Assembly (NCBI RefSeq): GCF_001638985.1
Contig: NW_017265137.1
Span: 2,808,800 to 2,872,799 of the forward strand
Length of the DNA: 64,000 nt
Reading direction: 5' to 3'
Origin: Phycomyces blakesleeanus NRRL 1555(-)
Taxonomy: Eukaryota; Mucoromycota; Mucoromycetes; Mucorales; Phycomycetaceae
The notes under the pieces were generated by a model. It was given only the letters and a program-made list of their open reading frames with translations, had not been told where the DNA came from and ran no database searches. Made by a program: the position numbers and the translations under genes. Shown here in pieces: positions 10,882 to 22,857 of this stretch. Every line of letters starts with the position of its first letter. Within the stretch, counting starts at the first letter, position 1.

Positions 10882-10953
10882 GCCCAACGGGGGGGTCGAA
10901 CCCCCAACCTTGAGATTAAGAGTCTCACGCTCTACCGATTGAGCTAGCCGGGC
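10882..10953 (-). tRNA. tRNA-Lys (anticodon CUU)
   Basis: The 72-nt minus-strand sequence folds as a complete cloverleaf. The acceptor stem is GCCCGGC with GTTGGGC (two G-U pairs), the D stem GCTC/GAGC, and the anticodon stem TGAGA/TCTCA around loop CTCTTAA, giving anticodon CTT. The T stem is GGGGG/CCCCC around TTCGACC. Internal A and B boxes (TAGCTCAATCGG and GGTTCGACC) are present. No intron and no encoded CCA. It decodes AAG. The gene is intact although a LINE lies 1 bp upstream of its 5' end, so its natural 5' flank has been replaced. Confidence 0.96.
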
Positions 10954-11033
10954 AAGGGTATATCACGTAAGCTGTATTGTTGTAAACATTAAAAGTGTTA
11001 TAGTTTGCATCCATACAATTATATCATCAATTC

Positions 11034-11603
11034 ATGCTAAATATTGCTTCAACCATTGCATCTATTATCAAACACAACGCATCTACCCTTCCCACCACCG
11101 CATCTATTGTCAAAAAAAAATTTTCTATTGTTCCTGTCATTTTATCACCGATTTTCACTTTTTCTCTGCCGATTGCCACCATCTCTAAATCATCGCCAAA
11201 CATGTCGCAATTGTTGCCTACTAATTGCATGCAAAGTCTGCCACCCAAACTTGTGACGTTTTTAACCAGTATGCAGTCACAGTTCAATGCACTTAACGAA
11301 CGTACAGCATATTTGGAATCACTTGCTGCTGAAAATGTCTAATTGCATACTCAATTAGCTAATGTCCGGCAGGAGAATGCTGATCTCCAATCTCAATTGT
11401 TGCAAAACAATGTGACTAGTCCTGTTCCCAGCTTTGCCTCTCTTCCTGCATCCCAGTCAACTGCAGATCTTGGAACTACTGCCTCCACTTGGACCATCAA
11501 AACAAACTTGATTCTGTCAGCCAAGACACTTCGAGTTCCTTCTGCCCGCTGGGTTGCTGCCTCTCAAAGACTGTTCTCTGACAAAACTGGTCGTGATGGT
11601 TTT
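11034..11603 (+). pseudogene. LINE 1 ORF1, N-terminal part (before CACTA insertion)
   Basis: The frame is readable from 11034, and a natural start is ATG at 11202 (MSQLLPTNC). A coiled-coil segment (FNALNERTAYLESLAAENV and LANVRQENADLQSQLLQNN) is interrupted by one stop at 11340-11342. The frame then runs to GRDGF at 11603, where the CACTA element enters, and resumes at 18715. ORF1 proteins of LINEs bind element RNA as multimers, which fits the coiled coil. After conceptual removal of the insertion the frame continues without shift. Confidence 0.8.
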
Positions 11604-11708
11604 CACTGCAAAAGACCACTGATTTTAGTTCCTGAAAACCTGCAAAAATTTTACTACAATTTTCGATTTTTAATTTTTTTAAATAATTTCTATTTTTTTC
11701 TGTTGTGA

Positions 11709-12343
11709 TTTCAGATCGCTCTTTTTTAGCTGTAAAATCAAACTACTGTCATTTTTTTTGGCCATAAAATTACAAAATTGGGTTTTTTTTATATTATATA
11801 CTTTGATATAATTCTAAATTACATTGAAAAAACACTTATACAAAAGTTAATATAATATTTAATAAAAATTATATATATTCTTAAGGTTTCACTTTTTCTA
11901 TTTCAAAATAAATCATTTAAATATTTTTTATATATTATAAATGTGAATATAAGAACAAATATTTAATCAATATATTTCAAGAGAACGAGACAAAAGATTG
12001 TGATTTTATTTTTACTGTGGCAATATTTTTGCGTGATTTTTCCCTTTGATATATGGAACTAAAATATCAGATTTTTTTATTTCACATGTTGTGAGAGGTG
12101 AATGTTCCATTTTTGGATTATTTTTTGTCATGGTCAAATCATCGTCATATCAAATATTATAATTCTAAAAAAAGACTTTTAAAAAAAAATTGCATACACT
12201 TTTAGTAATGTATGCAGTATTTGACTTGGTTAATGACTTAATAATATATGAGTATAATTATGATGATATGTGCGGTAGATGTATCAAAGAATTACTTGGT
12301 ATACTATAGTCATGGCATGGAGCTGTATTTTATCTATTTATAA
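11709..12343. other. AT-rich left subterminal region of CACTA 1, no gene seen
   Basis: Between the left end and the transposase promoter I see only AT-rich sequence with T-runs and no supportable reading frame. Transposase-binding subterminal repeats would be expected here, but I cannot identify a clear repeat unit by eye. Confidence 0.6.
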
Positions 12344-12365
12344 TTTTTTTTGGTATATAAAGACC
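12344..12365 (+). promoter_or_regulatory. Core promoter (TATA) of CACTA 1 transposase
   Basis: TTTTTTTTGGTATATAAAGACC, about 60-75 bp upstream of the predicted start. The core TTTTGGTATATA is shared with both genes of the DD34E element. Confidence 0.5.
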
Positions 12366-12421
12366 TTGATCAAGATCTCTTAAAATCTATATAATTTTTT
12401 TTATAATTTAAAACAATCGAC

Positions 12422-15400
12422 ATATCCAATAATCAAAAGAAAGACAGTTATGTTATCTGCAAATGTCCAGACTGTACAAAGTTGGATAGCTGTGGAAAGA
12501 AACAGAAAAGACAAAATGCACAACAACACTATGAAAAACATATAGTGCCTGTTGCCAAAGACGATGCAATGGGTAAATAACAAGAATAACTCGAGCTGTA
12601 CATGTAAAATTAATATAAATTAATTCATAAAATAGATGTTCCTGAAGAACATTTTGACAACATGGAAGTAGATAGTATTGACAGTGACAATGACAATGAT
12701 TATGATTACGAAAACAAAGGCGAAGGCGAATATGAAGATGAAAATGAAGAACAAAACATTGAATTTGATCAAGAAGGTAAGAAAATAAAATAAGATAAAT
12801 GAACAAAATAATAATTGAAACTGATATATATTTTTTTATTTTTTATTTTTTATATGATTATAATTGTAATTATATTTTTATTTCTACATCTTTACAACAA
12901 TTATTCCTTTCCAGTTGACTTACCTTTGTCCCAAAAAGAGTCCATCTTTACTGCCGAAGATACAATTACAAGAGCATTTGTGGTTGATAGCAATGAGATT
13001 GAAGAAGGTGATACCAGTTTTGATTTTGAACAAGAAGAAAACTTTGATGAGACCAGTGGGACCTTGATAGTAGAATCAGATATGAATTAATACGGTATAG
13101 ACAATTAATCAATATATTAATTTAAACTAACTTAACCTTTGTCTTCATAGTTCGTCTTTCATCTTTTGATAACATGCCCTTGTATATCCGCTTTGTTGCA
13201 GTATTCATTGTCATATTTCACTTGATCTTTTTGGTAGAAAGCAGTGAATCGATTCTCATTGAATTTTGTAATACTTTACTGTCTCTCTGTGATATGTCTG
13301 GTGCCCTTCCACTGACAATCAATAGCTTGAAGCATAAAACAGGATTTAACATGGCAACAGACGGAATGACAGTATACATTGCATGCTCACAATGTCATTC
13401 GATTTATCCTTTGGAAACAAGTCAAAGAGTCTATACATTTAAGAAATTCTCTCAATCTGCCATTTGCAACAACAATCTCTTTAAAGTGTCAACTGGAAAT
13501 TATTCTCTTCCAGCAATGATATATCCATTCAACTCTGAAGTACGCCTTGCAACAAAAATTCTCCAAGCCAGATTTCATGTCCAAGATCAATTTGTAGAGA
13601 AATTGTCAAATAATTGAAAACACCAAACTTGACATTTTCGATGGTGCAGTTTGGAGTGATATTAAAGACATCAATGGCAGACGGTTTGTTGATGATAGCT
13701 GATCTTTAATGTTGACTCTGAATATCGATTGGTTTCAGCCATTTGATGGACAAACACATTCCAGTGATGCGATATATCTCTCTATCAACAATCTCCCATG
13801 GAGTGAACGCCTTAAGTCTGAAAATGTCATTCTTGTTGGTATGATGCCTGGGCCAAAGGAAGCAAGCACTAACAGCATGAATCATTACTTAAAGCCACTC
13901 ATTGACAAATTGTTGGAGATGTACATTGGTGTAGAAATGACAGACTCACAAAATAGAAAGATTGTTGTTCATGCTGCATTGATGTGTGTTGCCTGTGATA
14001 TCCCTGCTGCTTGCAAAACCTCTGGATTTACTGGCCACATGAGCACATGCGCCTGTCACAAATGTCAACAACAATTCACGACTATAAAGAAGACCAGCAA
14101 GCTTGACTACTCTGGATTCAAGTATAGCAATTGGGTGAGACGCACGAAGACAATGAATCTGAAACATGCTGTCAGCTGGGCAAATGCATTGAACAATACT
14201 GAGCGAACACGCCTAGAAAAAGAAAACAGCACTTGGTGGTCAGAGCTTCATCGGTTATCTTACTTTGACTCAGTCCGCTTTACAGTTATAGACCCGATGC
14301 ATAACCTCTATCTTGGAACTGCAAAGCGAATGATTCAGATATGGCGCGAGTGTAACTACATCATTGAAAAGAATCAGTTAACTATGCAAGAGCTTGCCAA
14401 TGGTATTGTTGTACCTTGTGGATATGCGCGTATAACAAAGAAGATTGCCGATGGGTTTTCGTTCATGAAAGCTGACGAGTGGAAGTCGTGGTGCGTCATA
14501 TACTCTCCATTTGTTCTGAAGCATGTGCTCCCAGCCAAGAATCTCGAAAACTGGATTTTGTTTGTTGACGCATGCCGCTTACTCACAAAACCTTCGATCA
14601 ATGACAAAGAAATAGACGAAGCCCACAGTAAACTCCAATTGTTTTGTACAAGATTCCAGACACTGTATGGAAAATCGGCCGTGACACCGAATATGCATCT
14701 ACATCTTCATCTTGGCGAGTGTGTTCATGACTTTGGGCCAATTTATGCTTTCTGGTTATTCAGTTTCAAGAGATACAATGGTTTGTTGAAGAATATTGAA
14801 ACAAATCAAAAAGGCGGCTTCGAATCAACAATGATGAAGAGATTTTTGGAGAGAACATACATTGGCAGCTTCATACAATCTTTCGTCAACCATCTCCCCC
14901 AGTTCGCAATTGACTTTCTGCATCGCATTTCAAATAGTCAAGATCAATTAGCAGCATTGCATCCATCTTCTACTGCCAGTACCTTTTCTCTGTCTGACTT
15001 TGTTGAATATTCGTTAAACCCTTGTCATTCTGCTTTGGGTTGTGAGCTGTTGCCCCCTTCAGTGTTTCCGATTAAACTCGACCAAAGGATTACAATGTGC
15101 AAGGGACATTATGAATGTTTATTGGAGTTTTACAGACACGCGTATGGCAGTCACGATCTTTTTGGCCATTATTCAAACTGCGAGTCTAACCAGATTTTTG
15201 TCAATAACCGAATTGAGAAAATGAAACGGATATCTCTTCTTGGACAGGAATACTCTTCTGGATCTTATTTCCGCACCTATTATCTTGAGAATAACAGTGA
15301 AGATAAAGCAGCGTTTCCTGGCCGTATACTGTATTTATTTCAACATTTGATAACCATCAACGAAACTGTCATCACCCATACTTTTGCATTTGTTGAGTGG

Positions 15401-15607
15401 TACTCTAGTTATTCTTTGGGGAGTTACCAGCCAATGTTAAATGAAGGCATTGAGCTCTGGAATGAACCTTCTTCTGTACTTAATTATGAATGTATTATTC
15501 CAGTACATCGTTTATATTCACCAATCGCAATTGCTAAATATAGGTTTACTATAACTAGTGAATTTAAACGTTTAGTAACCCCTTTACCCCAAAAAATAGA
15601 AGCTTAA
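12422..15607 (+). pseudogene. CACTA tnp2-like transposase (Transposase_21 type)
   Basis: The order is: a Cys-rich first exon (CKCPDCTKLDSCGKK, 12422-12572), acidic exons (12636-12778 and 12915-13090), then the catalytic region. The main block holds MLTLNIDWFQPFDG and VGMMPGPKEA, then IDPMHNLYLGTAKR and NMHLHLHLGE, as in other tnp2 proteins. Conserved Asp residues in NID and IDPMHN fit the proposed DDE triad. Breaks: the start codon aligns with the ATG of the related gene at 40330 but reads ATA; there is a stop at 13087; a frameshift near 13606-13617; and a TGA near 13699. From 13709 to 15607 (632 residues) the frame is clean. It would cut and paste this element. Confidence 0.85.
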
Positions 15608-15674
15608 ATAATATTAATAAAATATCACTTTGCACTCTTTTATCAATTTATTAGAAAATGTTTGATTTATTGTC

Positions 15675-16908
15675 TTATTGTTTCTTTGACCATGATGGCA
15701 GCTTGTTTGCCTTGGTCTTACTAAGCTGCTTATCTCTTATTCCTTTAAATTTATGCTCGAATGGATGGGTATTATTTTTCTTATCATGAGCTGCCTCATA
15801 ATCCGCATCAAGTTCATCAACGAACCTATCTCCCTATATGTCAATGTAAGTATTATTACACATTATCCAAAAAAATAGTTTTTTGTACTATACCTCTTCG
15901 CTTCTCCTGCTTGGGCGGAATCTCCAAAAAAAACTCTTTTCTGAGGACGAATCCTGTTCCTCTTCTTCTCTTTCGTCATCACTCTCAAGGTCTGACATGT
16001 AATCAGCATAGAGAATACTGTCAACATTCTCTCCAAAGCTGTTCACAAAGTATGCCCGATTGGCTTTCAAGGCAGATTGTCTTCTTTCACACAACTATAT
16101 ATAAATATATAATATTTCTAATTTAATATCATATCTAGTATATTGTGTGAGTGTGTTTTTTACCTTTACATGTCGCTGACAAAGACAGACCCGTCGATTC
16201 TCTTCCTGCTTCTTTTCTTCTGTTTTTTTTTCTTGTAACTTTCTGTTGCCAATGTGCCGCACAATCTTAGTTCAAAGAGTTGGCAAGTCCACCTTTTTCC
16301 CCTCTTCTTGACGACGAAGGTAATTGGTAACAGATTTCAGAACGAGTCTGTTTCCCTCACTGTTTTTATTTTCATTGGTATTGTATTGGTCATACAATTT
16401 CTCTTCACTCAAATAATCGCGCAACAATTGCTATAATATAAATGTATATTAAATTCTATCTACATAAAAACATATTATGATTACTTACATCCAATGTTGG
16501 TTGACGTCCAGGTGACATGTCTTGCTCAACTGCATTACTAGCAGTGGCTTCGGCTTTCTCAGAAGATGTGTTCTTCAAAACAGTGTTTAAGACACCATTC
16601 ATGGTATCAAGTTTCTCGTACACATCATGGATGTTACGAGTTCTACCTGACGAATCACCTTCAAGATTCAACCGAGCTCTCTTTGGTGCTAGTGGTCTTT
16701 GATTGCTCACTGTTCCCTGTGAGTGTTGCAACATTATCGTCCTTATATCATTGGTATTTCTTGGTGGGCTTTTTTTTAATTTTTATAAAAAACGAAAATA
16801 AAATTAATATAAGAAAATTGAAGACTGCCTGGTTTTAATCTACCTTCCCACAGAAGGTTCTTCACCAAAAGCATTGTTAACTGAATTGTTATTGAGATTT
16901 CTTGACAT
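15675..16908 (-). pseudogene. CACTA 1 accessory gene, five exons, one premature stop
   Basis: Five minus-strand exons join in phase: 16908-16844, 16768-16489, 16430-16164, 16094-15894 and 15833-15675. All four introns have GT-AG borders and AT-rich bodies. The total is 324 codons. The N-terminus is MSRNLNNNSVNN; the middle has a helical segment (VYEKLDTMNGVLNTVLKNT); a Lys/Arg-rich stretch follows (NRKLQEKKTEEKKQEENRR), then an acidic block (DLESDDEREEEEQDSSSE). One TGA at 16272-16274 interrupts exon 3. It converges on the transposase with 67 bp between stops. A TnpA-like subterminal-DNA-binding role is inferred only from position and charge pattern; I recognise no domain. Confidence 0.75.
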
Positions 16909-18711
16909 TGTGAATAATTAGAATAGCTTGTTTTTTTTAAATCCAAAGGGTCTATTTATATTATGTTTAATTTGGGCTTTAAGTTTTATTCTTTCTCAGA
17001 GAACACCATGATCTATTACGTAACAAGAACAGCTTTGAATGTTTCCACTCTTGTTGTGAGTATTTTATATGTTTCTTTAATTTAATTTTCAATCCATGTT
17101 TTATTCTTATATTATGTATTAGTATTTGAATAATATGATTTTATACTATACTCTGTTTTTCATATGTATTAGCTGCTGGCATAGTGCAACTGCGTTTTCT
17201 TTCAATTCTAAGTTACAGACAAAAATTATTTTTTGATTTATTTATTTTTAAAAAAAACCCCGAATTCATATTTAATAGAATAACTGCGCCCCTCTTTTTT
17301 ATTTTCTCTTTCTTTAACCTGCTCTTCTCGTTTTGTCTCTTTTTACATGTCTTGGTAAGCTTACTCTTAAGATCTCAACTTTTATTAATACTTTTGACTT
17401 TTAGAATCATCTTAATATATATTAGATAAACAATACACTCAACAAGCATTCAAAACAGTACGGGTAATAAACAATCTCCTAACCAAAATGAAACACCTTG
17501 CTGACTAAATATCTTTTATTTTTAAAATGATAGGGCTTCTACCCATTTTGTAATAAAAGATGTTTTGCTCTTGACACTATATACTTTCTGGTATTTTCAG
17601 TCTATGAAAAGATAATATATATAGAACTCAACTTAAATAATGTAACTTATCAATTCTTCTTCTCAGATAAATATGTCACGCCTTTTTTTCAAGTCATACT
17701 GGTTTGCCCCCTTTTGCAAACGCGTGTCTATAATATGTAAGTAATTCAAGTGTCTTTACAATCAAAGCGTACATATTAATAAAGTTGTTTATTTTATTTC
17801 TTGCTTTTTATTTAAAAGAAAATATCAATCAAACGGATTTTTATTCTATCGCGAGCTTTGTTATGAACCCCCATAAATGATCTAGTAAGTATGTTATTTC
17901 ATTTTATTTCATAAAGAAACCTGTATTAATACTTCTGTATCTTTTTTTGCTCTAAGCTAATGTAGTTCCAAACAAACGTATTCTCCAAGAAAATACCAAG
18001 GATTTCATTTTCAGTTAAAGAAGTGTAAAACCAAAAAACGCGCCAAATACATGAAACCGATAAGGTAGGGAAGTATAGTATAAGTTAGGTCATCCAATGT
18101 ATTCAAGCCGTCCAATAAATGAAAGTATAACATGTATACAAGTCGTACTATTCGGATACACACTTTTAAAGAAGTATTAGTGGTCCATATAAAATAGCTA
18201 AATATATTTTCCAACCATTCAAAAATCAATAAAAACCATTTTTTCTATGAGATTCTATTTCAAATGTGTCATCTCTTGATGATGTCAACAAGATCTATTT
18301 AAGTTTTTTTTTACAATCATTCATTTGAATACTGGTTCCTGTCAGATTTCAGACTGATTCTAGGTCGATTTTAGTGAGGTCTATCCAATAATATCATGTA
18401 ATTAAAGCAAATAAATTCTTTTAAGAGGTAGAGAGTTCAAAGCCAATTCCATAACAAGTAGGGTTTAGGTACGGTTTGAAGTTATGGGTGAATATATAAC
18501 CAGAATTACAGATAATTATAACATTTCAAGAAAAGGGGGAATTATAACTCTCAATTTATCTATTGATTTTAGTATCTATAATCTCATCATTTGGTTAACT
18601 AAATGAACCAATTTTTGTAACAAATACCGAACTATAATTGAACATAAACCACCAATTTTTGGAGGATTTAAACAAAAATTAAGCTACTTAAATCAGTTAT
18701 CTTTTGCAGTG
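16909..18711. other. Right part of CACTA 1, no gene seen
   Basis: 1.8 kb of AT-rich sequence up to the right terminal repeat. Short frames exist but none has a plausible start, composition or homologue in the window. I see nothing else supportable. Confidence 0.6.
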
Positions 18712-18714
18712 TTT

Positions 18715-19191
18715 GAATATGTTTATATTTCTTGTTCACGCCAAATTACACACAGTGAAGTGTGCCGTTCTCTCTGCACTCTTGGTGTTGACACTAGCCG
18801 TCTATTAGACATTAACTTCCCTGCTCATGGAGTGATTGGAATTCTTGTTTATATGCAGTATCTTGAGGACTTTAAGTCATAATTAGCTCAAGCCAAGGTC
18901 TCTCTTGTCAACAACTTTGATCCACTTGACCCCAAGAATGTTGCTGATCCCAAGTTTGCCAATCTGTCTCTTTCTGGTCTAGAAACCCAGGCCTTGGTTC
19001 TTCAAAATGCTAACTGCATTCAGGCTCTTAAGTTTCTGTATCCTCATCTTGTTCTCCCAGTTGCACACTTCTTTGTCCAATCAGGATGGATTAGTATTGA
19101 GGAAATTCCTGCCTGTCCTATAGCTGAAAACTTTGGTGATGCTCCAAATAAAAAATGTGCTCTTGATGCTCTCACTGCTATGATAGAATGA
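18715..19191 (+). pseudogene. LINE 1 ORF1, C-terminal part (after CACTA insertion)
   Basis: Continues ORF1 in frame: EYVYISCSRQITHSEVCRSL, then ASRLLDINFPAHG-like text, with one stop at 18880-18882. It ends ALDALTAMIE followed by TGA at 19189-19191. The stop overlaps the ATG of ORF2 in the sequence ATGA (19188-19191), an arrangement compatible with termination-reinitiation. The fold is not recognised by name. Confidence 0.75.
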
Positions 19192-22100
19192 ATGTTCTTT
19201 CAATAGGATTATGGAATGCCAATAGACTTCAACCTCGTGCAATCAAAGACGTGCTCAACCACTGTCAATCTCTTTATATGCTGCTTATCACCAAAACATG
19301 GCTTCTATCCCCAGCCCATCTTCCAACCTCATGGTCTCAATATCATCTCTATGGATCTTGTGTTGCTGGCAACTACCGCGGATCAAAGGGGGTGTCATTG
19401 TTAGTCTTTCCTTCATGTCCTTATGCTGTCACTCAAATACCTATGCCCAACAACTATGCTCTTGCTGTCAAGATAGGCACCCTTCAACTTATATGCCTTT
19501 ACTTACCACCCTCTATGCCCACTCATGAAGCTCTTGATATCCTCTCAGCCATTCCTTTGACTGATGATACTATTATATGTGGAGATTTTAATGCACACCT
19601 TGGTTCAGTAACTGGTGACTATACATATAACCCTCATGGTGTAGCTTTAGAGCAATGGCTTGAAGAACGATTTTTAACTGTCCTCAATGGAGTTTTCTCA
19701 CCATGCACACCCACATACATTTCCTTTTGTAACGAAGTTGAAATCAGCAGCATCATTGACCTTTTCATCACCAACACCAACTTTGCCAACCCTTCTTTAC
19801 ACATTGCAACCAAACTATCTTTAGGCTCTGATCACTGACTTCTCTCACTTCCCTTTACTTATGATCTGCAACACTCACCACCAGCACCTCCACCTATGCG
19901 CCAAACTTGGAATCTGTCACGTCTTTATGAAGATAATGTCAGATCATTATATGTCACCACCTTTGTCACCAAATCCGCCCCCTTCTCACTATACTGCAAG
20001 ACCTTGTCCAGAATCCGCCAACCCTATGTCCACCCATTGATGCTCTTACTAACTCTTTCAATGCACTCATGTATGACTCTCTTAGTAGCTCAATTGGTTC
20101 TCACACCCCTTGCCCCTCACATTGGAAATCGTTTTGGACCCCTGCATTGCAAGCTGCAGCCGACCATAGAGATGATTGTTACAAGCAATGGCGTTGAGCT
20201 TGTGGCATTGACAAGATCAATTGGTGGAGCCGGCACCAGCATGCACACAAGGAGTTCCGTCAGCAAGTTCAGACAGCAAAGCATTTGTCTTGGCATGCTT
20301 TTTGTCGCTCAATGAACTCGGATTTCAACAAGGCCACATCTAAGATAAAGCAGTTGAAACGGCACAGACAACCACAACATACATTTCAGCATGATGATGG
20401 CCTAGCAGTCGCAGCAACAGTTATGTGTGACTATCTTGCATCTGTCTATAGTGGACATATTCTTTCTGACATTTGACCTTCACTACTACCACTCAACACC
20501 TCTCTCATGCCTTTTGCCTCTGTTGACTCCCCATTTATCTCATCAGTAGTGGAGACCTTCATGCAATTTATGTCTAACTGCAAGGTGCCGGGTCCTGACC
20601 ACATCCGTGCAGAAATGCTAAAGCCCATTCTGTCTCACATCTTACCTCTTCTTGCCTGTCTCTTTACTATCTGCTGGCAATGGTCATACACCCCTTCTCT
20701 CTGGCGCCACACCCAAGTGTTTCCAATCTTTAAGAAGGGAGACCCTTTGGATGCAACAAACTACCGTCCCATCTCCCTTACTTCTGTGGTGCGCAAGTTG
20801 TTTGAGATGTGCATAGCTCCTGAGTTGCATAAGTTCTCTCCTCCTCTGGATGTTGCCCAAGGTAGATTTCGTCTTCGCTGTGGTGCTCTTGACCAAGCTC
20901 TCTGTCTGCATGACCTGATGAAAGCTCATTTTCATCGTCATCACCACTATCCAATTGTTGCTTTCTTGGATATTAAAGCTGCCTATGACACTGTGGATAG
21001 ACGTGTCATTTGGAATGCCCTTGTCAGATGATCCATATCACCTGCTCTTCTTGGACTTTTGGTCAACATGTTTGATAATGTGTCTATCTCCGTTCTTCTT
21101 GGCAATTTCTCCTCACATTCATTTTCACCAAAAACAGGCGTGCTTCAAGGTTCAGTTCTCAGGCTGCATCTATACTCTATTTACATCAACTCCCTGCCAG
21201 CTCTTCTTTGCTCAGTTGCATCTCCTCTCACTTCTACCCATGTGCCATCATCGTCTCCCTCCTCATTAGATGCATACCAGTCTCTTCTTGCTCCTCCAGA
21301 TGTGAATGGCTACCAGCATGCAGTCTCATCAATGCCAATAAATACACTTCTTTTTGCTGATGATGTGGCAATATTTGGTTCTGCTCATGACGTTCAGGCT
21401 ATGCTCCATTTGGCTGCCCAACACTCATTTACTCTTGGTTTTTGTTAGAGTCCATCTAAATGTACTATCATTTACCCTCCTTCTCGTTCTGCAAACCATC
21501 CAGATCTATCTCTATATGATGAGATTCTTCCTGCAGTGGAGGAATTTATATATCTTGGTGTTCTCTTTTGCAATAAAGGTATTCATGAGCCTTCTATTGT
21601 CACTCATCATCGTTCTGGAGTCCTGGCAACCATGGCAATGCTGAATGCAGTTGGAGTATGCTGGTCTGGATTCTCTCTGCTTCTCAGCTCTCGTCTGTAT
21701 AGGACCTTTATCAGACCAAAATTTGAATATGGATTGGCTATTCTCCCTCTGAAAAGAACTGATACTATCCAGCTTGAGAAGATCCAAGATAAATGTTTGT
21801 GCATAATAGTTGGTGGGCACCAAACCTCATCTACCACTGTTCTCAAGCATATGTGTCTCCTTCCTAGTATGAGTTTTTGAGCTGATGTGCTGATAACCAA
21901 GTTTTGTATCCGTGCTCACTACCTTCCCTCTGGCTGCCTCTTGTCTCTTCTTCACCATCATTACTCTCAGTCTTCATCACTTGTCACTCTTTGTCATAAT
22001 ACTCTCCTTCAAAGCATCCCTATTGACTTAAATGTTCATAGTAGCAAAGCTCTGAAACGTCACTTTGAGACCTTCCAACAATTCAAAACTGATGAGCTTC

Positions 22101-22504
22101 GATTGTCTTCAAACCAAGTCTTATTCTTAGCATGCCGCCCTCTTTTGGAAGTAGATCCTATTCTGTTCTTGCCTGCAACTAGGGTGGAACGTAGCCGCCT
22201 TGTCTGCTGGAGAATGGGTTGGTTACCTGGCACTCCTAAGGATTGCCCTTGTGGTACTGACCATACCTCACGTCGTCATCTTGCTGTCTGCTCTTTAGTT
22301 CCTGCCCATTTGTTGGCCTGTCTTCCTATTCCATCTAATCAAAACTGTAATCCAATTGATTTTGCTATTACTGCTCTCCCAAATTCTAGTCAGGCTCCTT
22401 GCCCCTCTTATTGGGTAGCACTACTTACTATTCTCTGACATTTTGACAAGCTTTGTAATCCTGATGGTGACTACACTCATGAAACTCACTTTGGTACTCT
22501 TTGA
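19188..22504 (+). pseudogene. LINE 1 ORF2: APE-type endonuclease and reverse transcriptase
   Basis: Endonuclease motifs: LWNAN, then LLITKTWL (the catalytic Glu of the usual TETWL is Lys here), IICGDFNAHLG and GSDH at 19836. After a frameshift near 19960 the reverse transcriptase follows. It shows PIFKKGDPLDATNYRPISLT, motif A FLDIKAAYDTVDR, motif B KTGVLQGSVL and motif C LLFADDVAIF, then thumb-like text and a C-terminal Cys/His cluster CPCGTDHTSRRHLAVC. In-frame stops include those at 19836-19838, 20474-20476, 21029-21031, 21446-21448, 21878-21880 and 22436-22438. Target-primed reverse transcription is the family mechanism. This copy is dead. Confidence 0.9.
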
Positions 22505-22857
22505 GCTGGACTTAGCTAGTTTTCTTTTTTCTTCTTTTTCATTTTCATTTTCATTTTTTTGTCTTTTTTTCTTTCCTATCTAATTTTCTTTCACTTTTTA
22601 TCTTTTCACACATAAACGGCTACTTGCTTGAACTCCTATCTCCTCCCTTTCACTGCTACAGCATTTTTATACAGCTGCAAAGTGGAGAGTAAGGTACAAC
22701 TTTCAGCTTATTAGTGTTAGTTCTCTTCTTCTCTTTCTATTTTTTGTCTTTTTGTGATCCTTTTGGACTTTTTTTGCTTTTTCTTTTGTACTTGAGATGC
22801 TATATGATCTATAGATTGCCAGCAACATATCTCTTTAATAAAACATAATCTTTAACC
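22505..22857 (+). other. LINE 1 3' untranslated region
   Basis: T-rich 3' region ending CTTTAATAAAACATAATCTTTAACC directly before the target duplication. A poly(A) signal-like AATAAA lies about 20 bp from the end; there is no long A-tail. Confidence 0.7.

Larger units (their letters stand above)
11604..18711 (+). mobile_element. CACTA-type (En/Spm) DNA transposon 1, CACTG ends
   Basis: 7108 bp. The left end is CACTGCAAAAGACCACTGAT and the right end is the reverse complement of CACTGCAAAAGATAACTGAT. It is flanked by TTT at 11601-11603 and 18712-18714, the 3-bp duplication expected for this superfamily. It carries a tnp2-type transposase gene (12422-15607) and a convergent accessory gene (15675-16908). 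Its removal restores LINE ORF1. Confidence 0.92.
10955..22857 (+). mobile_element. LINE 1: non-LTR retrotransposon inserted at the 5' edge of tRNA-Lys
   Basis: The element is bounded by perfect 15-bp duplications TGAGCTAGCCGGGCA at 10940-10954 and 22858-22872. The first lies in the intact tRNA gene; the second is a 14-nt tRNA stub plus one base. Inside are ORF1 (coiled coil and nucleic-acid-binding region), ORF2 (endonuclease and reverse transcriptase) and a 3' end with AATAAAAC close to the border but no long poly(A). ORF1 is split by a CACTA element, so the LINE itself is about 4.8 kb. Confidence 0.9.

Noticed and set aside
12401..12806. Minus-strand membrane-like frame in the CACTA 1 5' region
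   Set aside because: It is antisense to the Cys-rich and acidic exons of the transposase; the acidic codons read backwards as hydrophobic residues.
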